From Triparma columacea (Eukaryota; Sar; Bolidophyceae; Parmales; Triparmaceae), in NCBI GenBank assembly GCA_030267965.1, contig BRYA01000321.1, positions 9,466-67,942 of the forward strand: 58,477 bases of DNA, written 5' to 3'. The position numbers were made by a program, and so were the translations under genes. Shown here piece by piece: positions 10,189 through 19,653 of this stretch. Below the pieces are notes generated by a model. The model was given only the letters and a program-made list of their open reading frames with translations, was not told the DNA's origin and ran no database searches. The first letter of the stretch is position 1; each line of letters begins with the position of its first letter.

Positions 10189-12468
10189 TTAGAACCCGAT
10201 GCTCACCACATCGCTATTTCTGAGCCTTTGCTCGAGCCTCTTGAGCTTCTTTGTGTCCAAGGTTTCCTGAAACTTTTTCACCGCTCTCAACATCCCCTTG
10301 CTTAACACCGCTTCCCTCCTAATACCCGCCAAATACTTGACAGCCTCCTTCGTTCTGACCCTCTTCCTTGTGCACATCCATATGACCAGCAGAGCTGTAG
10401 CGAAGTTCGACCCCTCGTCGTCATGCACAAGGATGTTCCTTCCGTTTTCGATGCAGTCGTCAATAAAGGCGAGGGAATCCTTTAAAAAGGTGCAAAGTGT
10501 ATCCCAGTCTCCGCCACTGTCATCATCGACAAACATATCTTCCTCAAAGTCGCTTTCATCTCCTTCTTCCCCCGCTCCCCCCTTCTCCAGCTTCTTCTCC
10601 TCCTTCACCTCAAGCGCCGCGACCCCAACTTGCGCCGCCCCGATCACCTCCTTCCCCTTGGACTCCCTCGACCTCCTCGACACCCTCTTCGGCTCCTTCT
10701 TTGGGACCATCACGCACTTGTGCCACACATCCTCCTCGTCGTCTAGCCACAAGGTCTTTTTCGCCCTAACGCCATTATCACAGATGCTAAGGATACCTCG
10801 GAAGCCCCTATCGGTAGCGAATACCGGGAAGGCAGCGTCCTTCTTCCCGAGCCAGATGGCGACCTTGGCCTCCGGCGTGATGTTCTGAGCGGGCTGACTG
10901 TAAATGTACTCCTTCAAAAACTGTATTACAAGCTCGTGCTCGTTCTGCTCCGCAACCATGAGAGGGGTCGAGTTTCCCTTCTTACTATACGCGTACACGC
11001 TGGCTCCCCTCTCAAGGACCATCGCACACATCTCTACGCTCCCCGACGCCGCGGCAAAGTGAAGCGGGGTCCAGCCCCACTCTTTATCTGTGCTCGCCAT
11101 ATTGGGACAGAACTCGATAACAAGCTCGACGATATCCATATTCATCGACTTTATCGCATGCGTCAGCGCCGTCCTCCCCATCCTATCCGAGACCTTGGCA
11201 GAAGCCCTGGCCTCCTGTAGCAAGAAACGGCACGCTTCAACGTGACCAGTTCTCGCAGCTAGAAGAAACGGAGTCTCTTGGTTGTTATCTCTTGCCTCGA
11301 GATCGGCACCATACTTGAGTAGCAATCGCATTGTGTCTATGTGGGCGTTGGACGCCGCGAAGTGGAGGCCAGTTTGGTGGGTGGCAGCGTCGTAGGAGTT
11401 GATGTCAGCCCCTCTTTTGAGCCTCATCTCAATCTCATCGTTATTCCCCACGCGGCAAGTGTTGGTAAAGAAACTCCTAACCAGTCTCGGATCTTCCACG
11501 AATTTATTCTGTTGCCTCAGCTCCTCAAGGCTCCACCAGTTCCCCTTGGCCATGTCCCTCCTGTAGTCGTACCGGCGAAACTGCAAGGTGTGTGGGGGCA
11601 AATTTTCGAACACAAGATTATGAATCTCTTCGAAGGGCTTATTCTCGCACTCGAAGCCGTTCACGTTCGTGACAATGTAGCCAACCTGAACGGTTGGAAA
11701 TAACTCTGCAACCCCCACCCTTTGCTCGTCGGCTATGACGTGATCCGCGGAAATCTTTGCGGCCGCAGCCTTCTCGACATCTTTAGCCTTCTCCAAATCC
11801 TTGTCGGATTTGCGGCTGTTCTCAAACGCGATCGTCTTCGTCTCCCTCACCTCGTGGAGGGCAATCTGCATCTTGATAAGACGCTCACACTTTGGCTTCA
11901 AAGTGCAAAACCGCTTCCACTCTTCTTCAGCCTCAACCTTTATCCTTGCATCCTTCAACCCCTCGTAATACTCGTTGTAAGTTTCCTTGTCCTTTTCAAA
12001 ATTTCCAGTGAGGTTGTTCTTCTTCTTGAGTTCGTTGTACTCGCTTAGCTCCTCTGGCCTGTCGTTCATTAGCAGCCACGCAGCGTCCCAGTTTTTTTGG
12101 GTCCGCGACTCAACCGCATACACCCTAGCGAGTGCTTTGGAGATCTCCATCTTTTCCTCAACGTCCTTTACAGCCTCATCGTGCTCCTTGATGGGGTCAT
12201 ACCACTTCGTTACCACCGCATTCTTGTTGTCACGACCCGCCTCAAGTTTCAAGGAAAGGAGCGCGTTGTCGAACGTTGCTGTGAAGACAAGTCTTGGCTG
12301 TGGTGTTTTTGGGAATCAGAGAGACAAAGGGGAGGGTAGGGGGGTCAGGGCATCATTCAGAGATCCAGGGCATCGTCAGGACCCACTTACCAGAAACTCG
12401 ATTTTCGTCTCTTTGTCGAAAAGAGCTCCGGAGCGAATTTTCGTCAACGTTGTGTTCCGGGACGACAT
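10189..12468 (-). CDS. PDZ-like/ankyrin protein with inactive dual-specificity phosphatase domain
   Basis: Two exons (12468-12391 and 12297-10189) give 728 residues starting MSSRNTTLTKIRSG. The N-terminal 200 residues are a charged helical region. Residues about 219-269 (VGYIVTNVNGFECENKPFEE) look like a PDZ domain. About 311-481 hold four to five ankyrin repeats (GLHFAASNAHIDTMRLLLKY, TPLHFAAASGSVEMCAMVLE). The C-terminal third resembles a dual-specificity phosphatase fold: GILSICDNGV at its start and NILVHDDEGSNFATALLVIW at the active-site loop. The HCx5R signature is HDDEGSNF (651-658), so the catalytic Cys is Asp652 and the Arg is Phe658. It should be catalytically dead and may bind phosphoproteins or act as a scaffold. 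A basic/acidic linker interrupts the phosphatase part. Confidence 0.85.
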
Positions 12469-12685
12469 TTACCTCTCGGGCCCCCCTGCGATTCTAGAGG
12501 ACCAACTTCCAGCAACCAACGATATCTGGTCTTCACCTCAATCCAGCACACGCAATCAAGGACCCGCGACCAACGTAGAAGATTAAAACGAAAGCTCCGT
12601 TCCAAACAAAGTGAAAGGAAAATTAACTGGGTTTTCACCAAGCTGGACGAAAGCCTCCGTTATATTTTTGAGTTGCTCAACTGAG

Positions 12686-14223
12686 ATGCCTCCAAAGAAA
12701 AAGGACGGAAAAAAGAAGGCAGCCAAGGTCGATGACAGGCCAGGTCAACAGCCGGAGGCGTTGTTGGAGACGTACACAGCTTTCTGCAAGAAGATTGGGC
12801 TGCCCCCAAACGCAGAGGTTATCGGCAGTCTTTCAAATGAGGAGGTGAGGCGGTTTCTTTCGGCCCGTGCGACCCGGTCAAGAAGTTAACCCCCTGCCCC
12901 TCCCCCCACCCACACATCTCTACCCAGAATCCCAACAAGGGGAAGCAGATAATTGTTGGGCACAACCCCAAGAGCGGCCAGCCCCCCCTTGGTCCCGGAG
13001 GGTGCAGAGCGTTGGCGACGGCGATCATGGGAATTGGCCCCGGGATGCCGAAGGACCCGGAGACTGGGAGAAGTATAATATACGAGGCCATTCAGGAGAT
13101 CAGGATTTGGGGTGCGAATGTTGGGGACGATGGAGCTGCAGCGATCGCCGAGCTGCTCAGGTTGGGAGGGGCAGAAATCAAGCTCGCCTACTTGGAGCTG
13201 AACAACAACAACATCACAGAGATTGGAGCATTTGCTCTTGGGCGCTCTCTGCAGCGCTTTCAATTTGGTCAGGCAAACCTCTCCCTCGTCACTCTAAACC
13301 TCGATTACAACACCACCCTGGGGACTGCCGGCGTCGCGGCGCTCTGCCTGGGCCTGCGAACGAACAGCACGCTAAAGAAACTAAGCTTAAGGTACTGCAA
13401 CATTGACGGGGAGTCTGGGGGACCACTGGGAGAGGTGCTGTTTAACTCTCAGTGTGGCCTCAACATCCTTGACATCCAGGGGAATAGGCTTGGCGCTCCG
13501 TACTTTGAGAAGAACGAGAATGGGGGTACAGTTTTGGACGAAGACGGGGAGCCCAAGGTGGCGAGCACGGGTCTTTTAGACCTTTGTCCTGGGCTTTCGA
13601 AAAATCAGGCTCTGACCACCTTGATCCTTGCTGATAATCTCATCAACACTAGTGATTGGGACGCTGAAGGGCTCGTTAAATTAGCAGAGTCTATCGCCAA
13701 GCACCCGACACTCACCTCTGTAGACTTGCTGTACAACAGGATTGCCAAGGAAAAAACCTCGGAGGAAGCTGAATTCTTCAAGACCAACACTGAGCAGGAC
13801 CCCTGGAGGGGCGTGAACGCACTTCTTGCCGCAACAGGAGAGAATGGGAACAAGAACATCTCCATCTTTAGGATTGACGCCAGTGTGCCCGACGTAATCT
13901 TCACAAAGTTGAACAAGATGGGAGGCGGCGGGAAGAAGGGTAAGAAGAAAGGCAAGAAATGCGACAGAAGGCTCAAGAAGGAGGTGGTGCTGTTGGTAGA
14001 ACAGACCGACGACGAGCCTGCTCTCTATTCTTTCAAATACAAAACCGACGGCGAAATGGTTGGTAGGACCGTGGGTGTCATGGCTCAGGACCTGCTCAAC
14101 AGCGGCAACGAACACTGGGCTTCGCAAGTCGAGGAGATCATTGATCCGGAGGATGGGCGTATTTTCGTGGTCGACTCGGACTTTGTTGAGGCACACTCGA
14201 GATACGGAGAATTTGTCAAGTAA
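12686..14223 (+). CDS. Leucine-rich repeat protein with C-terminal S74-type chaperone domain
   Basis: Two exons (12686-12844, 12928-14223) give 484 residues. After a Lys-rich start (MPPKKKDGKKK), residues about 80-330 are ribonuclease-inhibitor-type leucine-rich repeats (LAYLELNNNNITEIGAFALG, LVTLNLDYNTTLGTAGVAAL). A Gly/Lys linker leads to a C-terminal domain with the layout of peptidase S74, the intramolecular chaperone that cleaves itself off phage tail spikes and some eukaryotic proteins: CDRRLKKEV, ALYSFKYK, VGVMAQDLL and a final VVDSDFV. S74 uses a Ser and a Lys five residues apart (S-D-x-R-x-K). Here the pair reads Cys398...Lys403. Whether the Cys still cleaves is unknown. Divergent from the ankyrin gene (217 bp between start codons) and convergent with Ufd2 (43 bp). 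Confidence 0.87.
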
Positions 14224-14266
14224 ATTAAGGTTCTTCATTTCGGGCAATAAAAATATTTCATGCGGC

Positions 14267-17200
14267 TTAAGTCCCCCCTTTTTGTTGCGCCTCAGCAACC
14301 TTCATCGTTATCCAACCTTCAATCTTGGCCTTTAGCTCGGTGTTAGGCACGACCTGGTCCATGGTGAGGGGCTTCCTGTTGAAGGGGTCAATAGGGGTAT
14401 TTAGCAAGTGCTGAACGATCGTGCTCCTGTCAACGACAGTATCGGAAGTGGGCAAAGTTACAGGGTCACGCATAATTTCCATCGTGAGCGGATCACCAAA
14501 TTCCTCGGGGTGGTCGGCGAGGATTTCGTCCATGTTAACGGAGCTGACCTTGGCGCTTTCGACGGCCGTGATGAGTCTGAGTGAGCAAAGCAAGCAGCGG
14601 AAAGGGTTGCGTTAGTTGATAACGAGATAAGGAGCCTGCCTTGATTTCTGCCAGTTCTCACCTGTCCAATCTGTCATCCTTTGAATCCTTGATGCCGAGC
14701 TTCGTCGTCGTCTTGAGTAGCTTGTGTAGAAGCTTGTCATTGTAGTAGCCACACTGCGCCATTGCCGCGTGGATTGCGGGCGAGTCAACGTAGCAAGTTA
14801 GGATGGAAACCAGGTCAGCTAGGAGCTCCTTGGGCTTGAAATGGTAGGACTCGGGGTTATCGACCTTGAGCTCGAGGCCCTTGTGGCCGAGCATATTCTG
14901 TAAGACGTACAGGAGAACGTTGACGAGGCGCGTGCACAGCTCCTTTCCCTGGAACAACTCGGCGATTTTCTCGTCGGTGCTCAAAAAGGCGAACATCTTC
15001 ATAGTCTTGTTGGCGAGCATCAAGGCAGACCGGACCTCTTGCTCGTGCTCTTTGAGGCGGGAGGTGACCTCGTCCTGGTCGTCTTGTGACTTGGTGACCC
15101 AGGCCTGCGACTTCATCTCGTCCTGGATGTTCTTGATCTGGGGCAGCTTATCCATCATGACGAGGATGAGTTGGTTCGTCTCGTTCAGGACGCCGTTGGC
15201 GAACTCAATGAAGGACTGCTTGTTGGAGGCGATCTTGGCGAAAGCTGTCCTGTGCTCTGTGCTGTTCCACAGGTACCTCAGGAGACTGCAAATATTGGAA
15301 CGGTACCCCTGCTTGTCGTAAGGGCCAGTGTGCTCGACCTGGCCGTAGAGGAGCAGGAGAGACGGTGCCAGGGTTTCCTGGGCCGACTTGGAGGAGAGAA
15401 GGAAGGGGGAGCCATTGGACGGATCGCAGCAGACGGAGTAGGGCACGTCATCGCTGTATCCGCTATAACCTCCTTCATCTTCACGCTTGCTTTCGGAGGG
15501 AAGGAAGACGTTGAAGAGGATGTTGCCGAGGCGGGCGCGGAGGTTGTAGTTGCGAATCGTCTTTGCGTGTTCCTCGGAAAGTAGGAGAACGACAAGGTTG
15601 AAGATGTTGCCAAGGGAGAGACCCTTGAGAACGTCAGGCGCGGCCCTCACGGTATGAGTTAGGATCTCGCAAATATCATCGACGAAAAACTCAGGCATTG
15701 ACTGCATGGTGGGCTTATCGCACGATAGGAGAGTCTCCGCAGCCAGGTCATAGAACTTGACAACATCGCGAAGGAAGTCCGAATCGGCGACAAGCACCTC
15801 AACGCAGAGTTGTTGGGCATGCAGAGCCTGGAAGCGAGGATCACTCGTCGCGTCGCCTCCGCGGGCCCTGATTTGGTAGTTCATGTGACCCAGATGCTGC
15901 CCCAAGCTCTTAAGCTGGTTGGTCAGAGGAAAGAGGCCGAGGTTTAGCGCACGGGCGGTGAGGAAGAAACATTGCGTGGTGAAGTTGAAGTCGCCGTTGG
16001 ACGAATCAGTGGGCTTGGACTGAGCGGCCTCCTCGCCACCGAGACGGTCGACTTTGTCGTCTCCCGTCGTAGTGTACACCCCAAGATGAGCGTTCTCGTT
16101 CGACACGAACCTAACGTCGATCAGCTTCCTCTTCTTGGCGTCGTTGACGAAAGGCATGGAGAGCTTGAGGAGCGCCTGCGCGATGTTTAGGAGTGTGTGC
16201 TGAGAAGAGACCTTGGAGGAATCGCGGTACTGGAAGGACACGGTTGCGGATATGTTGACGAGAAGGGCGTCGGCGAGCCACGTGAGAACCGACGTGCGGG
16301 ACGGGGCACCTCCCTTGAGGAGTGACATGATCAGGGCGTCCGTGGCATCACGGACTGCCTTGCTCTGCTTCCGCAAGGACCCCCGAACGTTGTTGATGTC
16401 GATTATGGTTCGGCGGGCCGCGTTGTTGAACTGGGCGACGAAGTTTGTGTCCCTCAGGGGCAGGCCGAGGGAGAGGAATGTGCCGAGGAGGGTCTTCTCA
16501 ACGGCGGGCCCGCTGCAGAAAGCAAGCGCGAGCGAAGCGTGCCGCGGAAACGTTCATGTTAGTGGGCTGACTTCCGATGTTCTTTAGCTTCTCGTACATT
16601 CTCACCTTCTCTGCTTGTAGGCACGGGCAGGCAAGCCGGGGCCTCCATTGCCCTGCCGGGCCTGCATGCTCATCATCATCCTCATGAAATTTTGCTGGGC
16701 GGTGTCGTAGCCGGTGAGGTCAGGGGCGACAATGGCGTTGGCGTTCGGGCTCGATGGGGGGGGGAGAAGGAAAGAGCTGTCCTTGGCGGCCATGACGGCA
16801 CACTGCTTGTAGGAGAATAGGGCGGTCAAAGCCCTGCAAGCGTAGAGGGACGTCTGGAAGGAGGGGTCGAGGATGCACTCGTTCTTGACCGACTTGATGC
16901 CCTCAGAGAGCAGGGAGGAGAGGATGCTCTCCAGCTGTGGCGGGAGAGCGACGGCGAGCAGAGCGAGATGCAGAAAGGGTTGAGTAAGCCGATGATGAAG
17001 GTGAGTAGCGGCGGGCGACAGCGACACTCTTGCCCACGCTCACCTCCTCCTGCTCCAACAACTCCTTGCAAACCCTGTGAAGAAAGGAGGAAGCCGAGCC
17101 GGAGGCAATATTGTGGGAATTCGTCGACAGGCAGGAGAAGAGCTGCGAGGATGCGGCCACGGCAGATTCGAAAAGGTCCGGAACTGTGAGGGAAGACGCA

Positions 17201-18159
17201 CAGTAGGAGACGGCGAGGTCCTGGATCTCCTTCAGCATTTCGGTCAAAACCATGTCTTCGTTGCTCTTCCCAGCCAAGGCACCACTTTCGACACCGGCCC
17301 GGTCGAATATACCAGCAAGGTAATACACCGCCTTTCTCTCCCTAGCTGTCACGGCCTTGAGCTTGGCATCGTCCGGTGCCATTGCCAACCTCGAAGCAAT
17401 CACCGCACTGAGGGAATTCCGGTCGATGTCTGCCTTAACAGTGCCGAGCAAGTCGTCGTCTGGGTTATGATCAACCTCGACTTCGACGTAGACGAGAGAT
17501 GAGGAGGCCTTGGCGGGCACTGTGGTGACGTGAAGAACCTTGTTCATTGTGTTGTCCCTCTTCTTCAACTTCATCAGGTGGCTCTTACGAGGGGACGACC
17601 TAGGCTGAGGAGGGGAGGAAGGCATGCGCTCTACGGCGGCAGGACTCGTGACCGCCCTCATTGTGGCACTCATTGCTGCAGTAGGGGGTGGGATGGGAAG
17701 GGACTGTTCCCTTCGTGTGGAAAGGTTGGGCATCGTCGACGCCATCTGAGGGAAAAATGGAGGCGATAATCGCGAGGGATTAGAAGGGCAACGACAGGGG
17801 AGCGCGAAAGCGACGATTAGGGGCAAACTCACCCCAGAGTTCGGATAAGGAGTCGATTCCTCTTCCACTCCCTCCATGGGAGTCACACCGCCACTGTTGT
17901 CATCTAATTCCACCTCTAAGTCCATACTAGAGTCCGCAAGATTCAGACCAGGAGAAGAGAAATCGATTCGCCCTGCTCCTTTTGTTTTTTTGGCATCATT
18001 CTCCGCGGAGGCAGGTGAATTGCCGGCCATTTTGGCAAGCCTCTTTTGCCTTATCTCATCTGGGGACATTGGGGCGTCTGCAACTGGTACAGGAGGCGCT
18101 TCACCGGCTTGATCACCCAGTCCTGCCCAATCACGAATACTCTGGCCAAATCCAGACAT
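14267..18159 (-). CDS. UFD2: Ubiquitin conjugation factor E4 (Ufd2/UBE4), U-box ligase
   Basis: Extends ubiquitin chains on Cdc48/p97-bound substrates in nucleus and cytosol. Five exons (18159-17833, 17745-17044, 16934-16606, 16512-14662, 14576-14267) give 1172 residues, within the usual size range. The N-terminus (GQSIRDWAGLG...) is disordered. The large helical core includes GPAVEKTLLGTFLSLGLPLR, QSMPEFFVDDICEILTHTV and ELLADLVSILTCYV, all typical of the Ufd2 core. The C-terminal U-box reads DEILADHPEEFGDPLTMEIM, then DPVTLPTSDTVVDRSTIVQH and DPFNRKPLT. The intron before exon 4 has ends shared with other introns in this window. The start codon lies 37 bp from that of a UBA-UIM-PUB-UBX gene on the other strand, so the two p97 partners probably share one promoter. 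Confidence 0.96.
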
Positions 18160-18196
18160 GGTAATTTGAAGAGTTCTATCTCCCTCTTAAGAAAAA

Positions 18197-19609
18197 ATGA
18201 GCGACTCTGTCAATCAACTTGTTTCAATGGTAAGTCAAGACCGCCTTTCTAGACATGAAATTTCCAATCATCTTGCTCCAACCCTAACCCTTCCTAAAAT
18301 AAAACAGGGCTTCTCCAGAGCTGACGCATCAAATGCTCTCTCCCGCGTGGACGGTGACGTTCAGAGGGCCGTTGGCATACTACTTGGCGCCCCCTCGTAC
18401 CCTACTCCTGATGTTGCGCCGACAACGGTCAATTTGACATCAGGAGATGAGGACGAAGAGCTTCGGAGGGCGATAGAACTCTCGAAGGAGTTGGAGGTGA
18501 AGGAGAAGAAGGCTCGGGGAGACAAGCAGAGAAAGGCGGCACGGGCAGCTAGTAATAATGCGGCTGCCTCGGCAGCCCTGAGCAGGTTGAACGGCGGTAG
18601 CATTACTCAACCGACCAAGACCAAGGCAGCCCCTGCTGCTGTCTCCTCTCACCCCTCCGTGAACGGCGGTAGCATTACTCAACCGACCAAGACCAAGGCA
18701 GCCCCTGCTGCTGTCTCCTCTCACCCCTCCGTGAAGGTGCCAAAGACGCTTGCTGAAAAGTCCTACAAGGAGCAGGTTCTTCGCACGGTATTTAGGGTCT
18801 CCCCCCACTCTCTGGCCGTGGACACGCTGATAAAGACCCTCGAGACGATCAAGAATAACAAGACCAACCCCAAGTACAGGTCAATAGATGTGGGAACTCG
18901 AGGTTTCAAGCGCGCCTTGGACGGCGTCCCTGGCGTAACGGACTTGCTCACCCTGGGAATTGGCTTTAAGCGTGATGCTTCCAGCAAGAGCGTCTTCAAG
19001 CTGGATTTCGTCGATGAGGCCCGCTTCTACGCTGTCCTCTCTGCGCTCAAGGACCTTTCCACAACGTCACATGCGTACAACCTGTCGCGGTCGAGACGGG
19101 TGTGGGAAAAACGGCTCGAAGCGCTCATGGCCGACGACACAACGACTGAAATAACCAAACGGGGTGAGTGTCTTCGTCTCAGTCCTTCAGAACCTGGCAC
19201 TGCTGCCTGTTCCTTTGTCACCGTGAATATCAAGGAAGGAGAAAAAATATCGAGGAGATTTGCGGCAGATGACACGGTAAAGGACGTCCTTTACTGGGTG
19301 AGCGGGTCCGTCAGCAGCAAGCTCTACGATTTGATACTGAGCGACGAGGTCGTGTTGGTGAATTTGAGCAAGGTGAGTATTCATAAACACCGCAACCTCT
19401 TCCACGATTTCCTCCGCTCATGCTTCTTCGCTTCGCAGCACCCCAAGGCGGCCGTGAACGAAGACGAGCCGTTCGAAAATATCGTGAAGTACACTCTTCA
19501 ACGCGCGGAATTGTGGCCATCATGTGAGCTGGATTTAGTGAACAAGGATATCTTTCTGATGGACAGTGAAAGGGGTCGAAAAGAGTTTGAAGTGAAAGTC
19601 TCGGCATAA
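18197..19609 (+). CDS. UBA-UIM-PUB-UBX protein, Cdc48/p97 adaptor
   Basis: Predicted adaptor linking ubiquitinated substrates to the Cdc48/p97 ATPase. Exons 18197-18229, 18308-19372 and 19439-19609 give 422 residues. Domains in order: UBA (LVSM|GFSRADASNALSRVDG, split by the first intron), a ubiquitin-interacting motif (DEELRRAIELSKEL, residues about 61-73), a 48-residue linker made of two identical 24-residue copies, a PUB domain (about 164-234; YKEQVLRTVFRVSPHSL...YRSIDVGTRGFKRAL...GVTDLLTLGIGF), and a C-terminal UBX-like ubiquitin fold with an EDEPFENIVKYTLQ segment. Both introns are multiples of three and have no stop, so retention would give longer isoforms in frame. PUB domains bind the p97 tail and UBX the p97 N-domain, so two contacts with p97 are expected. 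Confidence 0.88.
   Translation: MSDSVNQLVSMVSQDRLSRHEISNHLAPTLTLPKIKQGFSRADASNALSRVDGDVQRAVGILLGAPSYPTPDVAPTTVNLTSGDEDEELRRAIELSKELEVKEKKARGDKQRKAARAASNNAAASAALSRLNGGSITQPTKTKAAPAAVSSHPSVNGGSITQPTKTKAAPAAVSSHPSVKVPKTLAEKSYKEQVLRTVFRVSPHSLAVDTLIKTLETIKNNKTNPKYRSIDVGTRGFKRALDGVPGVTDLLTLGIGFKRDASSKSVFKLDFVDEARFYAVLSALKDLSTTSHAYNLSRSRRVWEKRLEALMADDTTTEITKRGECLRLSPSEPGTAACSFVTVNIKEGEKISRRFAADDTVKDVLYWVSGSVSSKLYDLILSDEVVLVNLSKVSIHKHRNLFHDFLRSCFFASQHPKAAVNEDEPFENIVKYTLQRAELWPSCELDLVNKDIFLMDSERGRKEFEVKVSA
18590..18733 (+). repeat. Perfect 72-bp tandem duplication inside a coding exon
   Basis: Two adjacent copies (18590-18661 and 18662-18733) appear identical base for base, each encoding NGGSITQPTKTKAAPAAVSS plus HPSV. 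The unit is an exact codon multiple, so the frame is kept. Lack of any difference points to a recent event or strong homogenisation. Confidence 0.93.
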
Positions 19610-19653
19610 GAAACCAACTTTTATTTTACGTCCCCATTCCCAGTAGCCCTACC

